DNA from: Halictus rubicundus
Taxonomy: Eukaryota > Arthropoda > Insecta > Hymenoptera > Halictidae
NCBI RefSeq assembly: GCF_050948215.1
Contig: NC_135155.1
Coordinates: 11,550,001-11,614,000, forward strand
Reading direction: 5' to 3'
Length of the DNA: 64,000 nt
Both the position numbers and the translations under genes were made by a program. Under the pieces are notes generated by a model. It saw only the letters and a program-made list of their open reading frames with translations. It searched no databases and had not been told where the DNA came from. Below, piece by piece: positions 36,714 to 47,215 of the stretch (within the stretch, counting starts at the first letter, position 1; every line of letters begins with the position of its first letter).

Positions 36714-39307
36714 GCAGCGTTAAAAATGAATGAATTTGAGAAACAGAAATGGCTGATTATAGCCAATATATTGACCTCACTGTCCGTATAAAAATGTTCC
36801 CTTTTTTCCCCCGTCAGGTTGCCCTGGCAAAGTTCGTAGCTGCGCGGCATTAGGTACCCTCGCTAGCGCCTCCATTATTTATGGAGCAACCAGCCACCGG
36901 AAGTTGGAAACTCGAAAGAGCCGAACGAAGAGCCGCGATCGCGAGGAAAAATTCCAATCTTTAGAATTTGTTAAGAATTCTCGCTGCTCGGGCATAATTT
37001 ACGATGTAGATCCGGAGGAGAATCGCGAATTAAACGCGACCTATCGACGCTCGTTGCCCGACTGCACTGTATCCCGCTAAGCGTCGGAGGGATTCTAAAG
37101 AAAATGATTCAAATATATGATAATACAAATAATCGAATTCGTTTTTTGCAATCGATTTTCAATTTTGTTCGTTAACGTCGAAACGAGATTATTTTCCGCA
37201 TTCGAATCTAGAAGTGAGAGGGCGAAACATAACGCGGCCATTAGAAAAATTCAAGAATTTGGTTATATTGTTTGTGACTTATTCGAATTACGTATCTTGT
37301 AGACCAACTATAACAGATATCTAGAGATCCAAAGAATTTTTCTTGATTTTGAAGTCCGACGTTCTTTTGAAGTCCGACGGGGGGCATTCTGCGTCACGCA
37401 AAGCGTAACAGGAGTATCTGTGGGCAACTTGAACTTTCCTTCGGCTTGCGGAAAACGCGGACAAAAATTTAATGACGAAACAGCTCTGAAAGAACGAGCG
37501 CAGCTCTACAGCATTTTCCGAGCCGAGTTCTTCGAGAAAGTAAACTTGTAATCGAAAAACTAGCTGCTTCGATAAGCGAGCCGTGAAATGGGGGATTCCG
37601 AACACGGCGAGGCAACGGAAACCGGAAACACCTGTATGTATCGTCTTCGGTTTCCCGATTCGGCGAAAAAGACGAATCGAAATCTTCCGGTGTCTTTTTC
37701 GCGTCGCGATCGAGTCTCGTTTTCGATTTCTCGTCGAGTTTGCTCAAGCTTCCGTGGCTCTGGCGTGTCAAGGTAGAATGAAATTATCATCTTGGATGTC
37801 TTTTATTATTCTCTAAACGAACTTACAACTATCATATTTGGCTCACGAGAGTATTCGAACGTTCGCTATTAAAACTTTCAACTTCAAACAGTCAAAACTA
37901 TATATGTTGGACTTGAAGTAACGTTGTAACTATCGCGTGCAAAATTTGAAATTGTTCAACATTTCTAGAAGTTTTAACATTGAACGAAGTTTATTAAATT
38001 CATTTCACGTGGAAAATTTTTCTGGGGTTCTGAGAGCCCCTAGGCTGCCCAGATTGTCGGATTAAAATGCTTCCAACTAAACCGATATTTTAAAAGATTA
38101 CAAACTCTGATGGCCTCCGAAGTTTGACAAAGTCCATACTGTTAATGTAAAACCCGCGGCGAACCGTAGCGGCGGTGTAGCTCAATTAAATCGGTCGAGA
38201 AGGGATAATCGACTGGCAACAATATCGATCTCTTCGAATGCTTATGCGGAGCGTAGCTCGCAGCGGCGGCGCATAGCAATATTGTGCAGCTATCTTTAGG
38301 GAGATTAGGGTCGCAGACTCGAAGGAAGACGCGCGTGCAAGGGTGGCGTGGCTGGACGCAACTATGCGAGCAAACTTCCGGGGTAGAGTGTCCGGCTAAC
38401 TATGCGTCGAACTGTTCGATGTTTGCCTCGATATACCGGCAGCAACAGCAATTACAAACTGCAAATCGTGGCCGACGAAATCTGATTAGGGGACAAGTTT
38501 GCTCGAATCTAACGATTCGAATTCCGTGGCGGACGAAATGGTACCTCGCATACTTCCACTGGCTCTTGAACTTTCAGAATTTTTGCTGCTTCAACCACGA
38601 AAGCTACGAAATTTCCCAGTGCTTTTTTCACTTCTTCTCGAATGTTTAAAAATACACGGAAGAGGATTCGGATGGCTCTGGCATGACTGTCGCGCGGCTT
38701 CCTAGATTAAAAGTCAGTTCGCAGCATGATCGATACGTCGCATTCTAGAGACGTTTCACCGTTCCGTTAGGGGAAGGAACGCCGGGTTTACGTGCCGCTT
38801 GTAAATTTGGCAAGTTTTCATTGCCGCGGCTGTCATCTCTCGAGTACCTGCAGGAATGCGGGATTAAAGTTCGATTAATCGCGAGCTTACAGCGCGAACC
38901 TATAAAACAAGAGGGGAAATGACCCTCGGGGTCGGGTAATTGAAAATCAAGGAATTTATGAAGCCAGCGAGATACGCCGCCGTAAAACCTGGATTACGGT
39001 TGTAGTTCAAAAACAAGCCACCGGACGATCTTTCTCTGGGAAAAAAAAGCAACTGCTTGACCCGGTTCTCGCGAGGGCGAGTCATCTTTTAAACAAACCA
39101 CTTCCCCCATTTACGCGGACGTAAAAAAGATCTGTCGACTGTGCTCGTTTCGTCGGCCACAATGAGACCCGACGCGTGCGCACGGATTATTACTACCATA
39201 ATGATGGGGGCCCGGGGCCTAATGAACACCATCCTGCTACAGACTGAAGCACCAGATCCCAAAGTTTAGTATTTTTTAAAAATATTCTTAATTCAAAATA
39301 TTCTATA
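36714..39307. other. Intergenic, nothing recognised
   Basis: No repeat ends or conserved peptides seen. Confidence 0.5.
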
Positions 39308-39618
39308 CAGTCTGATTCCTGAGGTGATCTGAAGTAACTTTTTCCTTTGCGAAAATGTTCTCCGTGGCTTTGTTAAGGAGTTATTAACGAAAAACGCGGA
39401 CCAATCAGGGCGCGGCTACAGCGGTCCCGCCGAGCGTGGCGTTGCCATTGGCCGAGCCGCGAATCGGTCCGCTGTTCCCGCGCCCTGATTGGTCCGTGTT
39501 TTTCGTTAATAACTGCTTAACGAAGCCGCGGAGAACATTTCCGCAAAGGCAAAAGTTACTTGAAATGACCTCAGGAATCACCCTTTTCAAGGAAGTACAA
39601 CATTTTTGGGACACCCTG
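39308..39618. mobile_element. Palindromic fold-back MITE Tm-Z, 311 bp
   Basis: TA 39306-39307 and 39619-39620. Same arms as 24891-25227 (CTTTTTCCTTTGCGAAAATG, ACGAAAAACGCGGACCAATC). The left terminus is shortened; the right terminus GGGACACCCTG is intact. Confidence 0.85.
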
Positions 39619-42322
39619 TATTTTTGTTGCGTAAAACTTCGTTGCACGATATTGTTCAAGTTTTCAAATACTTGAACCATAGTTCCCTAAAATTGTTGAG
39701 TTGAGCAGTAGACATTCAACGCTCGAGTCAACATTCGGCATACCTACTGCAAGTCTATTAGTATCTCATAACAATCTCGAAGGAGATTAATTCGATTGTA
39801 CTGTTCAGAATAATTTATTGGTTTACGAGTAACATGGATATCGTTAATCAACGTCATCTATAACATGCACCATTGGATACAGCGTGCAGCAAAAATTTAT
39901 GTAAACTAGTGAATCATGTCAGAATATATTGCAAACAGTCTTTCGGTCCATATATTCCTAAAGACAACCTATTTTTATGTGATTCGAGAAGAGAGTACTT
40001 TTAATACGAGTCTGCTTATTATGCCCAGACTCTGTACAGCTGACCAGAAAAATATTCAGATACCATCATAAGCTCTGCGCCGATCGGTGAAAAGGGAGAT
40101 GCAAATTGGCGGGCTTTTCGAATAAGGGACTTCGTTTCCCATTGCGTGTATTGCGAGGATCCGAGAGCCGAAAGTATAATATATGCGATTCGCGGGAATT
40201 ATATGCAATCTGGTGGCGGCAAAGTGTCCGAAAAACGATACGCGAAATTATATCAGCGCGACCTCTTTATCGGGATTCGTGTCAATCGAGAACGTCATCA
40301 ATCCGTGAACATATTCGGATCGGGTCTGAATTAAGCTAAATCTCCCTCTGTCCGTTCTTGCGTAGCGTTCCGCACTCGGAAAACGTTCATTTCTCTAATT
40401 AACTCGCGATGCAAATATTTCAATGAGCGCGGCTGCGCGGTGCGGCGTGACGTTGATAAATCAATTCCAAAGAGCCGAAAGGTTTCGCAAGAAATTTATG
40501 GTGCCCAGATAAATCGGGGATAGCTTATTCAATCCGATGGAAGACACGTAAATAAACGGAAGCGGGATTTTGCCAGTCATGCGCTGCGAGATTTAAAGTA
40601 GTGTGTACGCCGAGCGTCAATGTTTGCGCGATAAATTACCTAGATTAGGCAGCTCTCCCGTTTCTGGGGGCATTATTAGTCATGCATTCTTAACGCTTCA
40701 GGTACGCGTGTCGCAACAGGATCAATATTTGAAGAAATCTTGCGAACTTTTTTCCGAATCCCCGTCGAAAATTCCTTTCGACGAGCGAACGCTTTGATCC
40801 CGCCATCAACGGTCCTAAGGGGTCTTTGAACTCTAATTCGCAAGTATTTATCCGAACAACTCAATTAGCCGACTTTGTGCACGGCCCGCTCCTTGCTCCG
40901 ACGTTTCGTCGCATACTGCCAGAAATACGGTTGTCTGAAATAGTAACGAGTCGCATTGATTGGACGCGGAACGGCGTTATTGCAGTGATCCGAAGGGACA
41001 AATGTATAATTGAGCTGTTCAAAATGATCAATCGCCTTTTTACATTGTACTGTCAAAGTGCTTGATCGATGCTATACTTTTTACATTTCGAACTTTCCTT
41101 AATAACAGGGCTCGGCACCATTGAATGACAAAAATTTCGAAAGATCAATGTGTGCTATTTCCAAACGGAGGGCTAGAACAATTTAACACTATGTACGTAA
41201 CTATTTTTAACTTATTATTAACGGGGTCATTAAAATTATTAAATCCGGAAATAAATTTTCAATTCGTTCCTACTTCTTGCAGATTTAAATAATTGCTCAA
41301 TTCTTGTAATGATTGTTCAAATATGTAGAATTTCAGCAGGACCAATTTTACCAGGGCCTTCCATTGAAACAGGCAGTTTGTTGTTCCGCGTAAGGAGTCG
41401 TGATCGATCGATATCGGTGAATCGAAAGCCGCCCGATTTTCGAAACGGAGCTGGTACGGTAAAATGGAGTTTGAAAAACGCGAAGAATGCAAATGGAAGC
41501 TGGCCCTGTCTCCCGCTAATAGCAACGAAGCCGAAGTCGGCGACGAATTTTGTTTGAAGTGGGTTCATGCATGCCGATGAATGCGGCAAACTAAACGGAT
41601 TGGACTTAAACGGGGTAACTTTCTTTCAATAAGCTCTTCTTAGCGACCATTAAGAGGCTCCCGAAGCATGCAAAAGCACTACGAACTTTCTCTCCGAACG
41701 GTTTTATCCAGATATTCCCCTCGAAACGAAGTTACGACCGAGCGGGTTCGGCTATCTATCGATTTAAAACCTGGACCTAACTGTGGCGAGGAAATTGCCC
41801 TTCCTGCCCAATCAAAACGGTAACAGCCATTTTTCCGTAGACTGGTCTAATCTACGATCTGCGCTCGACGCATAATGCATTGGCCCGTGTTGCCGTCTAC
41901 TTTGCAATACCATCGAGAAAACGCTCGGCACGTTCCAAAACTCGACATTCCTTTGTTTCATAGTTGACCCGCGACTTTGACCTATTGCGCTACCATTTTA
42001 CTTTCTACGTCCAGTTGAGATTCTAATCTACAACGATTAGATCCACTTCGTCGCACCTATATAGTTATTAGACTGCGGATTTTACGCGTTCTAAAACGAG
42101 TAAGCGAAACTTAACCCCGTGACCTACGATTTAAGTTGCAACAGCGTGTGCCGGAAACAAAAACAAGAGCGCTCTGAAAGCGTTCTAGGTTGACTTACGG
42201 AATGCAAATACATGTGTAAGTTGCAACTGGTTTAATTTTGTAAGATATTTGATAAATAATTACAAGCGAATCGTCACTGAACAAGAATGGTGTAATTAAA
42301 AGAATACAATTCGGGAAAATGC
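39619..42322. other. Intergenic
   Basis: A single hAT-A left end at 42068 (TAGACTGCGGATTTTACG) and a TTTAACACTATG piggyBac-like end at 41186. No gene. Confidence 0.45.
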
Positions 42323-42435
42323 GAGTCTGGCCTGTGCTGTTTACGGTGGGGCGCATCAACAAAACACGAGCCTGGTCCGTGCTGTTTACGGTGGGGCACA
42401 TCAACAAAACACGAGCGTGGCGCGTTTTGTTTACA
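42323..42435. repeat. 45-bp tandem repeat, about 2.5 copies
   Basis: Units at 42323-42367 and 42368-42412 share GTGCTGTTTACGGTGGGGC and CATCAACAAAACAC. A partial third follows. It lies about 270 bases upstream of the candidate exon at 42705. Confidence 0.9.
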
Positions 42436-42704
42436 TTCAGCCCGACCGCTACGGGCCAGGCTCGCGATACTCATTTTTGGCCCGATGACCTGACCACGAG
42501 TCTCGCACGTGTCTGTAGGGCAAAGGGTTAAAATTGTAGAGAGATCAAAAGAGATTGAAAACATCGATGTATTACTCCGAACTCTAAAATTTTTCAAATT
42601 TTCGAGTTGCTAAGATGCTAAACTTTCTGTATTTGAAATAAATTTCTTCGATCGTTAGAATTTTCTTAATACCACCGAATGGTAAAAATTATTTTATATT
42701 TCAG

Positions 42705-42913
42705 ATGTGTATTATTTTGTCGGTTTCTGGGTACTGTTTGCTTTAGGTTACTCGATTCGGCAAACGAGCGATTCAGACAACTTCCAAGGATCTTTCTACC
42801 AAGAATTCTTCGAAGGACAAAGCAATGTCACGGCTCAAGCAGTTTCATTGATATTCTTGACTACCTATTCTACCTTGTCCTCGTTCCGCGAGTACCATAT
42901 TCGCAGCACATAG
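42705..42913 (+). CDS. Candidate terminal exon of an unidentified membrane protein
   Basis: A good acceptor (TTTTATATTTCAG) is followed by 68 in-frame codons and TAG. The translation has two hydrophobic stretches, VYYFVGFWVLFALGYSI (about residues 1-17) and AQAVSLIFLTTYSTL (about 43-57). They flank a polar loop with a possible N-glycosylation site (NVT) and are followed by a short charged tail. The TM-loop-TM layout recalls the second half of a MARVEL-type tetraspan protein, but I do not recognise a family. No partner exons were found on either side. It could be a chance frame behind a chance acceptor. Confidence 0.35.
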
Positions 42914-43426
42914 GATAACGTCGACGCATTTTCGAGCGATACAGATATCTCGATAATAATGGGACAGAACTCGTACACCTATTTCGTTGCGTGAATAAGA
43001 GTGATCAACAACGACTATTGCATTCGTTGTCCTCGATCCACTTGTCATTTTTATGTAACATCTATCGTCTCATAAATTACGAATTCCTATATGTGTAATA
43101 ATCGTATTAGGTGTAAGAAAAGAAGTTGCGCCAGCAATTCTTCACATAAATTTGAATGCCATTAATTTAAAACGGCCGCCTGCTCGCACGCCTAATCACT
43201 TGATTTTACGCATTTATGACAAACAAGGAGAGATAAAACCAAGAACGGTTGAATAGTTAATAGAATATTAGAATAATGATATTTTGTTTTCAATTCATTC
43301 AAATTAGCTAACACGTTGGCGGTTGGCATAGTTAACGAACCCAACAATGAAAAGCTAAAGATTACTGTTACTACATTGGCGGATTTTATGCGTTTATCGC
43401 AAAACACGAGTAGGTGCAATTAACAT

Positions 43427-44011
43427 CGGGGGGGAGCGTAGCTCCCCCCGTGATTGGCCGACACCCCCCCGGGATAGTTTCCCGGTTAGTGGGGGGTGTC
43501 GGTCCCCCCTCCCCCCGATAGGGGAGGGGGACCGTGGGGGGTTTTTGGGGAAAGGAAGGGTCGGGGCGTGCCGGATCGCGCCTCCGACGGCCCTTCCTTC
43601 CGGTGGCGGCGTCCTCTTGCTCTGGCCGGGGCTGGTTCCTTCGGGACACCGGCCCCGAGCGGGGCACGAGGACTCCGGGAGCTGTGGGTGGACCGAGCTG
43701 GGGCTCGGGAAGCCCAATCCGAAGGCTCCAGGGATGGGGACACCGGGCGGGTCCCTCCGCCCGGGGTCTTATAGCGTAGGCAGTGGGGGAGGCTAACCCC
43801 CTCCCCCGGGGTATGATGATAGCTGGGGGGTGTCCTGTTGAGTACTCGCGTGATCCAGGCACCTCCCGTGTAGCTTAGGTGGGCGTGAGGTTTTAGTGGG
43901 TGGTCTCCGGGGGCTCCGCCCCCCGGAGAGAATCCCACATAACCCCGGCTTCCCCCAGGGAGTCGGGGTATGTATAAAACATTTCCTCACGATAAAAAAA
44001 AAAAAAAAAAA
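43427..44011 (+). mobile_element. 5'-truncated non-LTR retrotransposon (or SINE) with poly-A tail
   Basis: 585 bases ending in a run of 19 A (43993-44011), bounded by perfect 15-base copies of AGGTGCAATTAACAT (43412-43426, 44012-44026). That is the pattern left by target-primed reverse transcription. The body is very G-rich, with strong hairpins (GGGGGGAGC/GCTCCCCCC at the 5' end; CCGGGGGCTCCGCCCCCCGG near 43910), and carries no reverse transcriptase. It resembles the 3' UTR of R1-like elements, but I cannot confirm the family. Confidence 0.88.
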
Positions 44012-44211
44012 AGGTGCAATTAACATGTACTGTTCCATCATTTCCAGCTTACTACTTCTATAACCTCAAATTAATATAGACAAATTTTATTTTGCGAACA
44101 AATTCACCGTCTAGTAATAACATTAGAAGAATATTACATCACCGTCATATTATTTTCAACCTTCTACAAATATTCAGAAAGACGATAAACTGTTTCACTC
44201 GAGTTTGAGTA

Positions 44212-44582
44212 CAGTCAAACCTGTTTTTGTGCGGTCCTTTTCTATGCGATTTTTCTTTGAGCGATATTTTTTTAACTACGCGATGCATTTTGAAAATTTC
44301 TCCATGTTTAAAATGAGAAATTAAATTGTTTTCTAAATGTTTCCATGTGTAATTCAATTATTTATTTCGTTTGGAAAGCACTTTCTCGCTAGTTCGTAAA
44401 ATCTTTGACATATTTTCTAAGTGAGACTTTTTTTATGCGGTCTCTCTCCACCGCATACAAAAATTTCCTTTAATATGTTGTAAAAAATTATTTGTTATAG
44501 CTATTTATGAAGTTCTGGATTTTTTTGTGCGGTTTCTTTTATGCGGTCCCTACCTACCGCAGAAAAAAAACAGGTTTGACTG
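44212..44582. mobile_element. Tc1/mariner-type MITE (CAGTCAAACCTG ends), 371 bp
   Basis: TA 44210-44211 and 44583-44584. Ends CAGTCAAACCTGTTTTTGTG and ACAGGTTTGACTG. GTGCGGT / TATGCGGTC motifs are repeated inside both arms. Confidence 0.85.
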
Positions 44583-45493
44583 TATTCTCCGAGTAAAATA
44601 TTCGACTGGAAAGAATTTCTTGGAACAATTGGCGCGGATCAACATCGATCGGAAACTGTTCGCGAGTACAAATGGGGGGAGTCTGAGGGTAAGAGACAGC
44701 TTCGGGGATGGTGCGTCGAACGATGTAAGTTTTACGGTATCGTGGGCGGGGCGCAAGGCGTCTGAACACGCTTAATAAGACTGGTGAAGTCAAACAAAGT
44801 CAAAGCCGTTGCGCGGAGGCGAAGGAGGCGAGGAGGTGAGACATAGGTGTGCGGAGGAAAGGAGAAGAGCTAGTACTAATGATTGGTGCGCGAGCGAGCT
44901 CCCACCGTTCGTCGAAAGGGGTGAGAAGTTTGAATAGGTTGCCGAGGGCGTAACAACGTCCTAGGCGTGTATGCCTCTCCTCTCCCCTCTCTGCTCTCTC
45001 GTCTCTTCTCCCAGGTCGCTATACATATGTATACGACGACTAAGTACAATATAACTCCCTCTTTCATGCTCTCCCTCTCTCTCTCCCTCCCCCATGCTTT
45101 CTCTTGGCCTCTCTTGCTCTCTCGTCGCCACGGTTTGACGTACTTAACGGCTCCGGGAAGCGGCCGAGCAGCTCAAAACTAGCCGAGAGCGGCCTTTATC
45201 TATGCGCCGCGGCTCGGATTAGCGAAACAAGATGCACTCCGGCCCGGAATGCGGTTTTCGTGGACAAAGAACGGTCATCTTTCACTTATAATTGCTGCTT
45301 ACCCGACAGCGACGTTTACCCTCTCATCAAACCGCACGGAAAATAGGTCATGTTTGGAAATTTATCACAGGCAAGCTGAATCCTGTACGGTTAAACGACC
45401 TTCTGGAATGTACAATAAATACGTACTCGGATACGGCTCGATATTATAGGCAAAACTTGCACGCATCGTGTATCAGTCAGTTTCGTTTATTAT

Positions 45494-45860
45494 TAGACTG
45501 CGAATTTTTATGCAAAATCAAAATTGTCCATGTCAATCATAAGGGATAATAGAAAATAAATTTGTATTTTAACCCTTAGCACTCGAATGGTGACTCTGCA
45601 GCACCACCAGAAATTGTTGTGGCATTATTTCAAAGAAATTACAAAAAATATTACAAAATATTTGTTACATTACAATATTTGTATTTAATAGATTACTAAA
45701 CAGTCAAGTACTATATGTAGAAATCGGATCAGTTTCGTTTGAGTAAATTGAGAATATTGTCAGACGGAAGAAAAATTTAATTTTACATTGAAAATAGTGC
45801 CGAGTGCAAAGGGTTAATACGAATTATTTTTGTTTCAGGCGTTCCAGTTCTTTGTAGTAA
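45494..45860. mobile_element. hAT-A MITE remnant split by a piggyBac-type MITE
   Basis: The left end TAGACTGCGAATTTTTATGC runs to about 45568, then the pB-A element intervenes. The sequence after 45817 may be the decayed right part. The right boundary is approximate. Confidence 0.5.
45573..45813. mobile_element. pB-A piggyBac-type MITE, 241 bp
   Basis: TTAA 45569-45572 and 45814-45817. Ends CCCTTAGCACTCGAATGGTG and CCGAGTGCAAAGGG. Cleanest copy of the family. Confidence 0.88.
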
Positions 45861-46581
45861 TGGCGAATAGCAGTCCGTGGGAAAATCCACAAGCAAATGC
45901 ATCTGGCTAAAACAAATTTTCATATACAGATGAAATTTTCTCATTCGTATACCTCGGAGAAAATTGCAACCTTCCACCTGGTAATTACCCTCGAACGAAA
46001 CTAAAGATTAACCAACAAATTTCACTTAATGGTTAACAGAGAACTATCTTCACTTTTTTATTATAGCATATGTTTGTGTTAATTGCAAAGCTATCTTTCA
46101 ATTTCATAAGAGTTATAGCTCTGTGGCTCTAAATTGATATATTAGCTTGTCTTATCTTCACGTTATAATTCACGAATGATGGGAACATAAACGCATTAAA
46201 CGTAATCCTATGATATATTCCTGTCATGATAAAGAGCGTGTCTTTTGTGTGTCACTCTTTTGTGAATTTACTCTGCGTACATATTCCAAGCACTTCGCAC
46301 ACACGCTGCGCATTATGCTTCCATAAACTTACGCAATCTTTTTACCACTTTCGGCCAACTCGTTTGCACATTGTGTAAAAAGATTCTTCAAAACGAAAGA
46401 GAATACACGATTTTATCATAATACCCGCCTAAGATTGTTAACAATAGAGTTTATCAAACGGAAACCAACCTCCATCAATCTTTATTTTTATTGTATATTT
46501 ACCGTAACCTTAATTGTTTGCATCTTTAAAATCATCAACAAATATTGTATTGTATGCTGACATTGTCAAGAAGCTTTTTAA

Positions 46582-46798
46582 CGCTCGGTTTACGGAGCAC
46601 TAAAAGTGACTATTTTACATTACTTTAGAAAAATAAGAAGAACGTGTTGCCCAAATTTTTAGCCCTTTTTTTAAATAACATATACCCAAAGAAATAAATT
46701 TGTTCAATAATTCCCCATGAAAGTATCTTTAGAATCTTAATAATTGTAAGTTAAAAATATCAGAACCTGTCATAATGGCGGGTCCCGTAAACCTAGTG
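46582..46798. mobile_element. pB-B piggyBac-type MITE
   Basis: TTAA 46578-46581 and 46799-46802. Ends CGCTCGGTTTACGGAGCACT and GTCCCGTAAACCTAGTG. 217 bp. Interior as in 7157 and 30768. Confidence 0.85.
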
Positions 46799-46840
46799 TT
46801 AAAAACAAAGCATAAACTTCAATTCTAAAATAAGATCGAA

Positions 46841-47215
46841 TCGCGCTGTTGAAGGTCACGGATGACAATCGACAAACCGGTCGCCGAAGTGTCGAACGAA
46901 GCGTGCAGATAAACTCATCGATATGCTAATTTGTTCTCTCTTGCTAAAGCGCATATATTCTGTATGTGTTGCGCGTACCGCACACTTGCTGCATAAAGAT
47001 TCGCAGTCTGCTCATTGCACGGAACTGAATCCTTTGTGCATCGAGGGAAGTACCACGATTTTCGAAATGAACCACTGGAATACTCGTCGCAGAAAAATCG
47101 TTCGATTTTCGTGAATCGCGCTGTCGAAGATCACTAGGCCAGGATAATCGATGGGAAGGTGGTCGAACATGAAGAGAGCGAGTCGGGCAAAGAAATTCAT
47201 CGATTTCGCGTGGTA
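46841..47215. repeat. Old direct duplication about 273 bp apart
   Basis: GAATCGCGCTGTTGAAGGTCAC (46839) and GAATCGCGCTGTCGAAGATCAC (47113) are each followed by ATCGA, GGT, GTCGAAC and CATCGAT at similar spacing. No gene recognised. Confidence 0.5.

Noticed and set aside
45839..45910. Possible 23-codon terminal exon (AFQFFVVMANSSPWENPQ...) after a TTTGTTTCAG acceptor
   Set aside because: It lies where the decayed right end of a hAT-A copy should be, no phase-0 donor upstream pairs with it convincingly, and it is very short.
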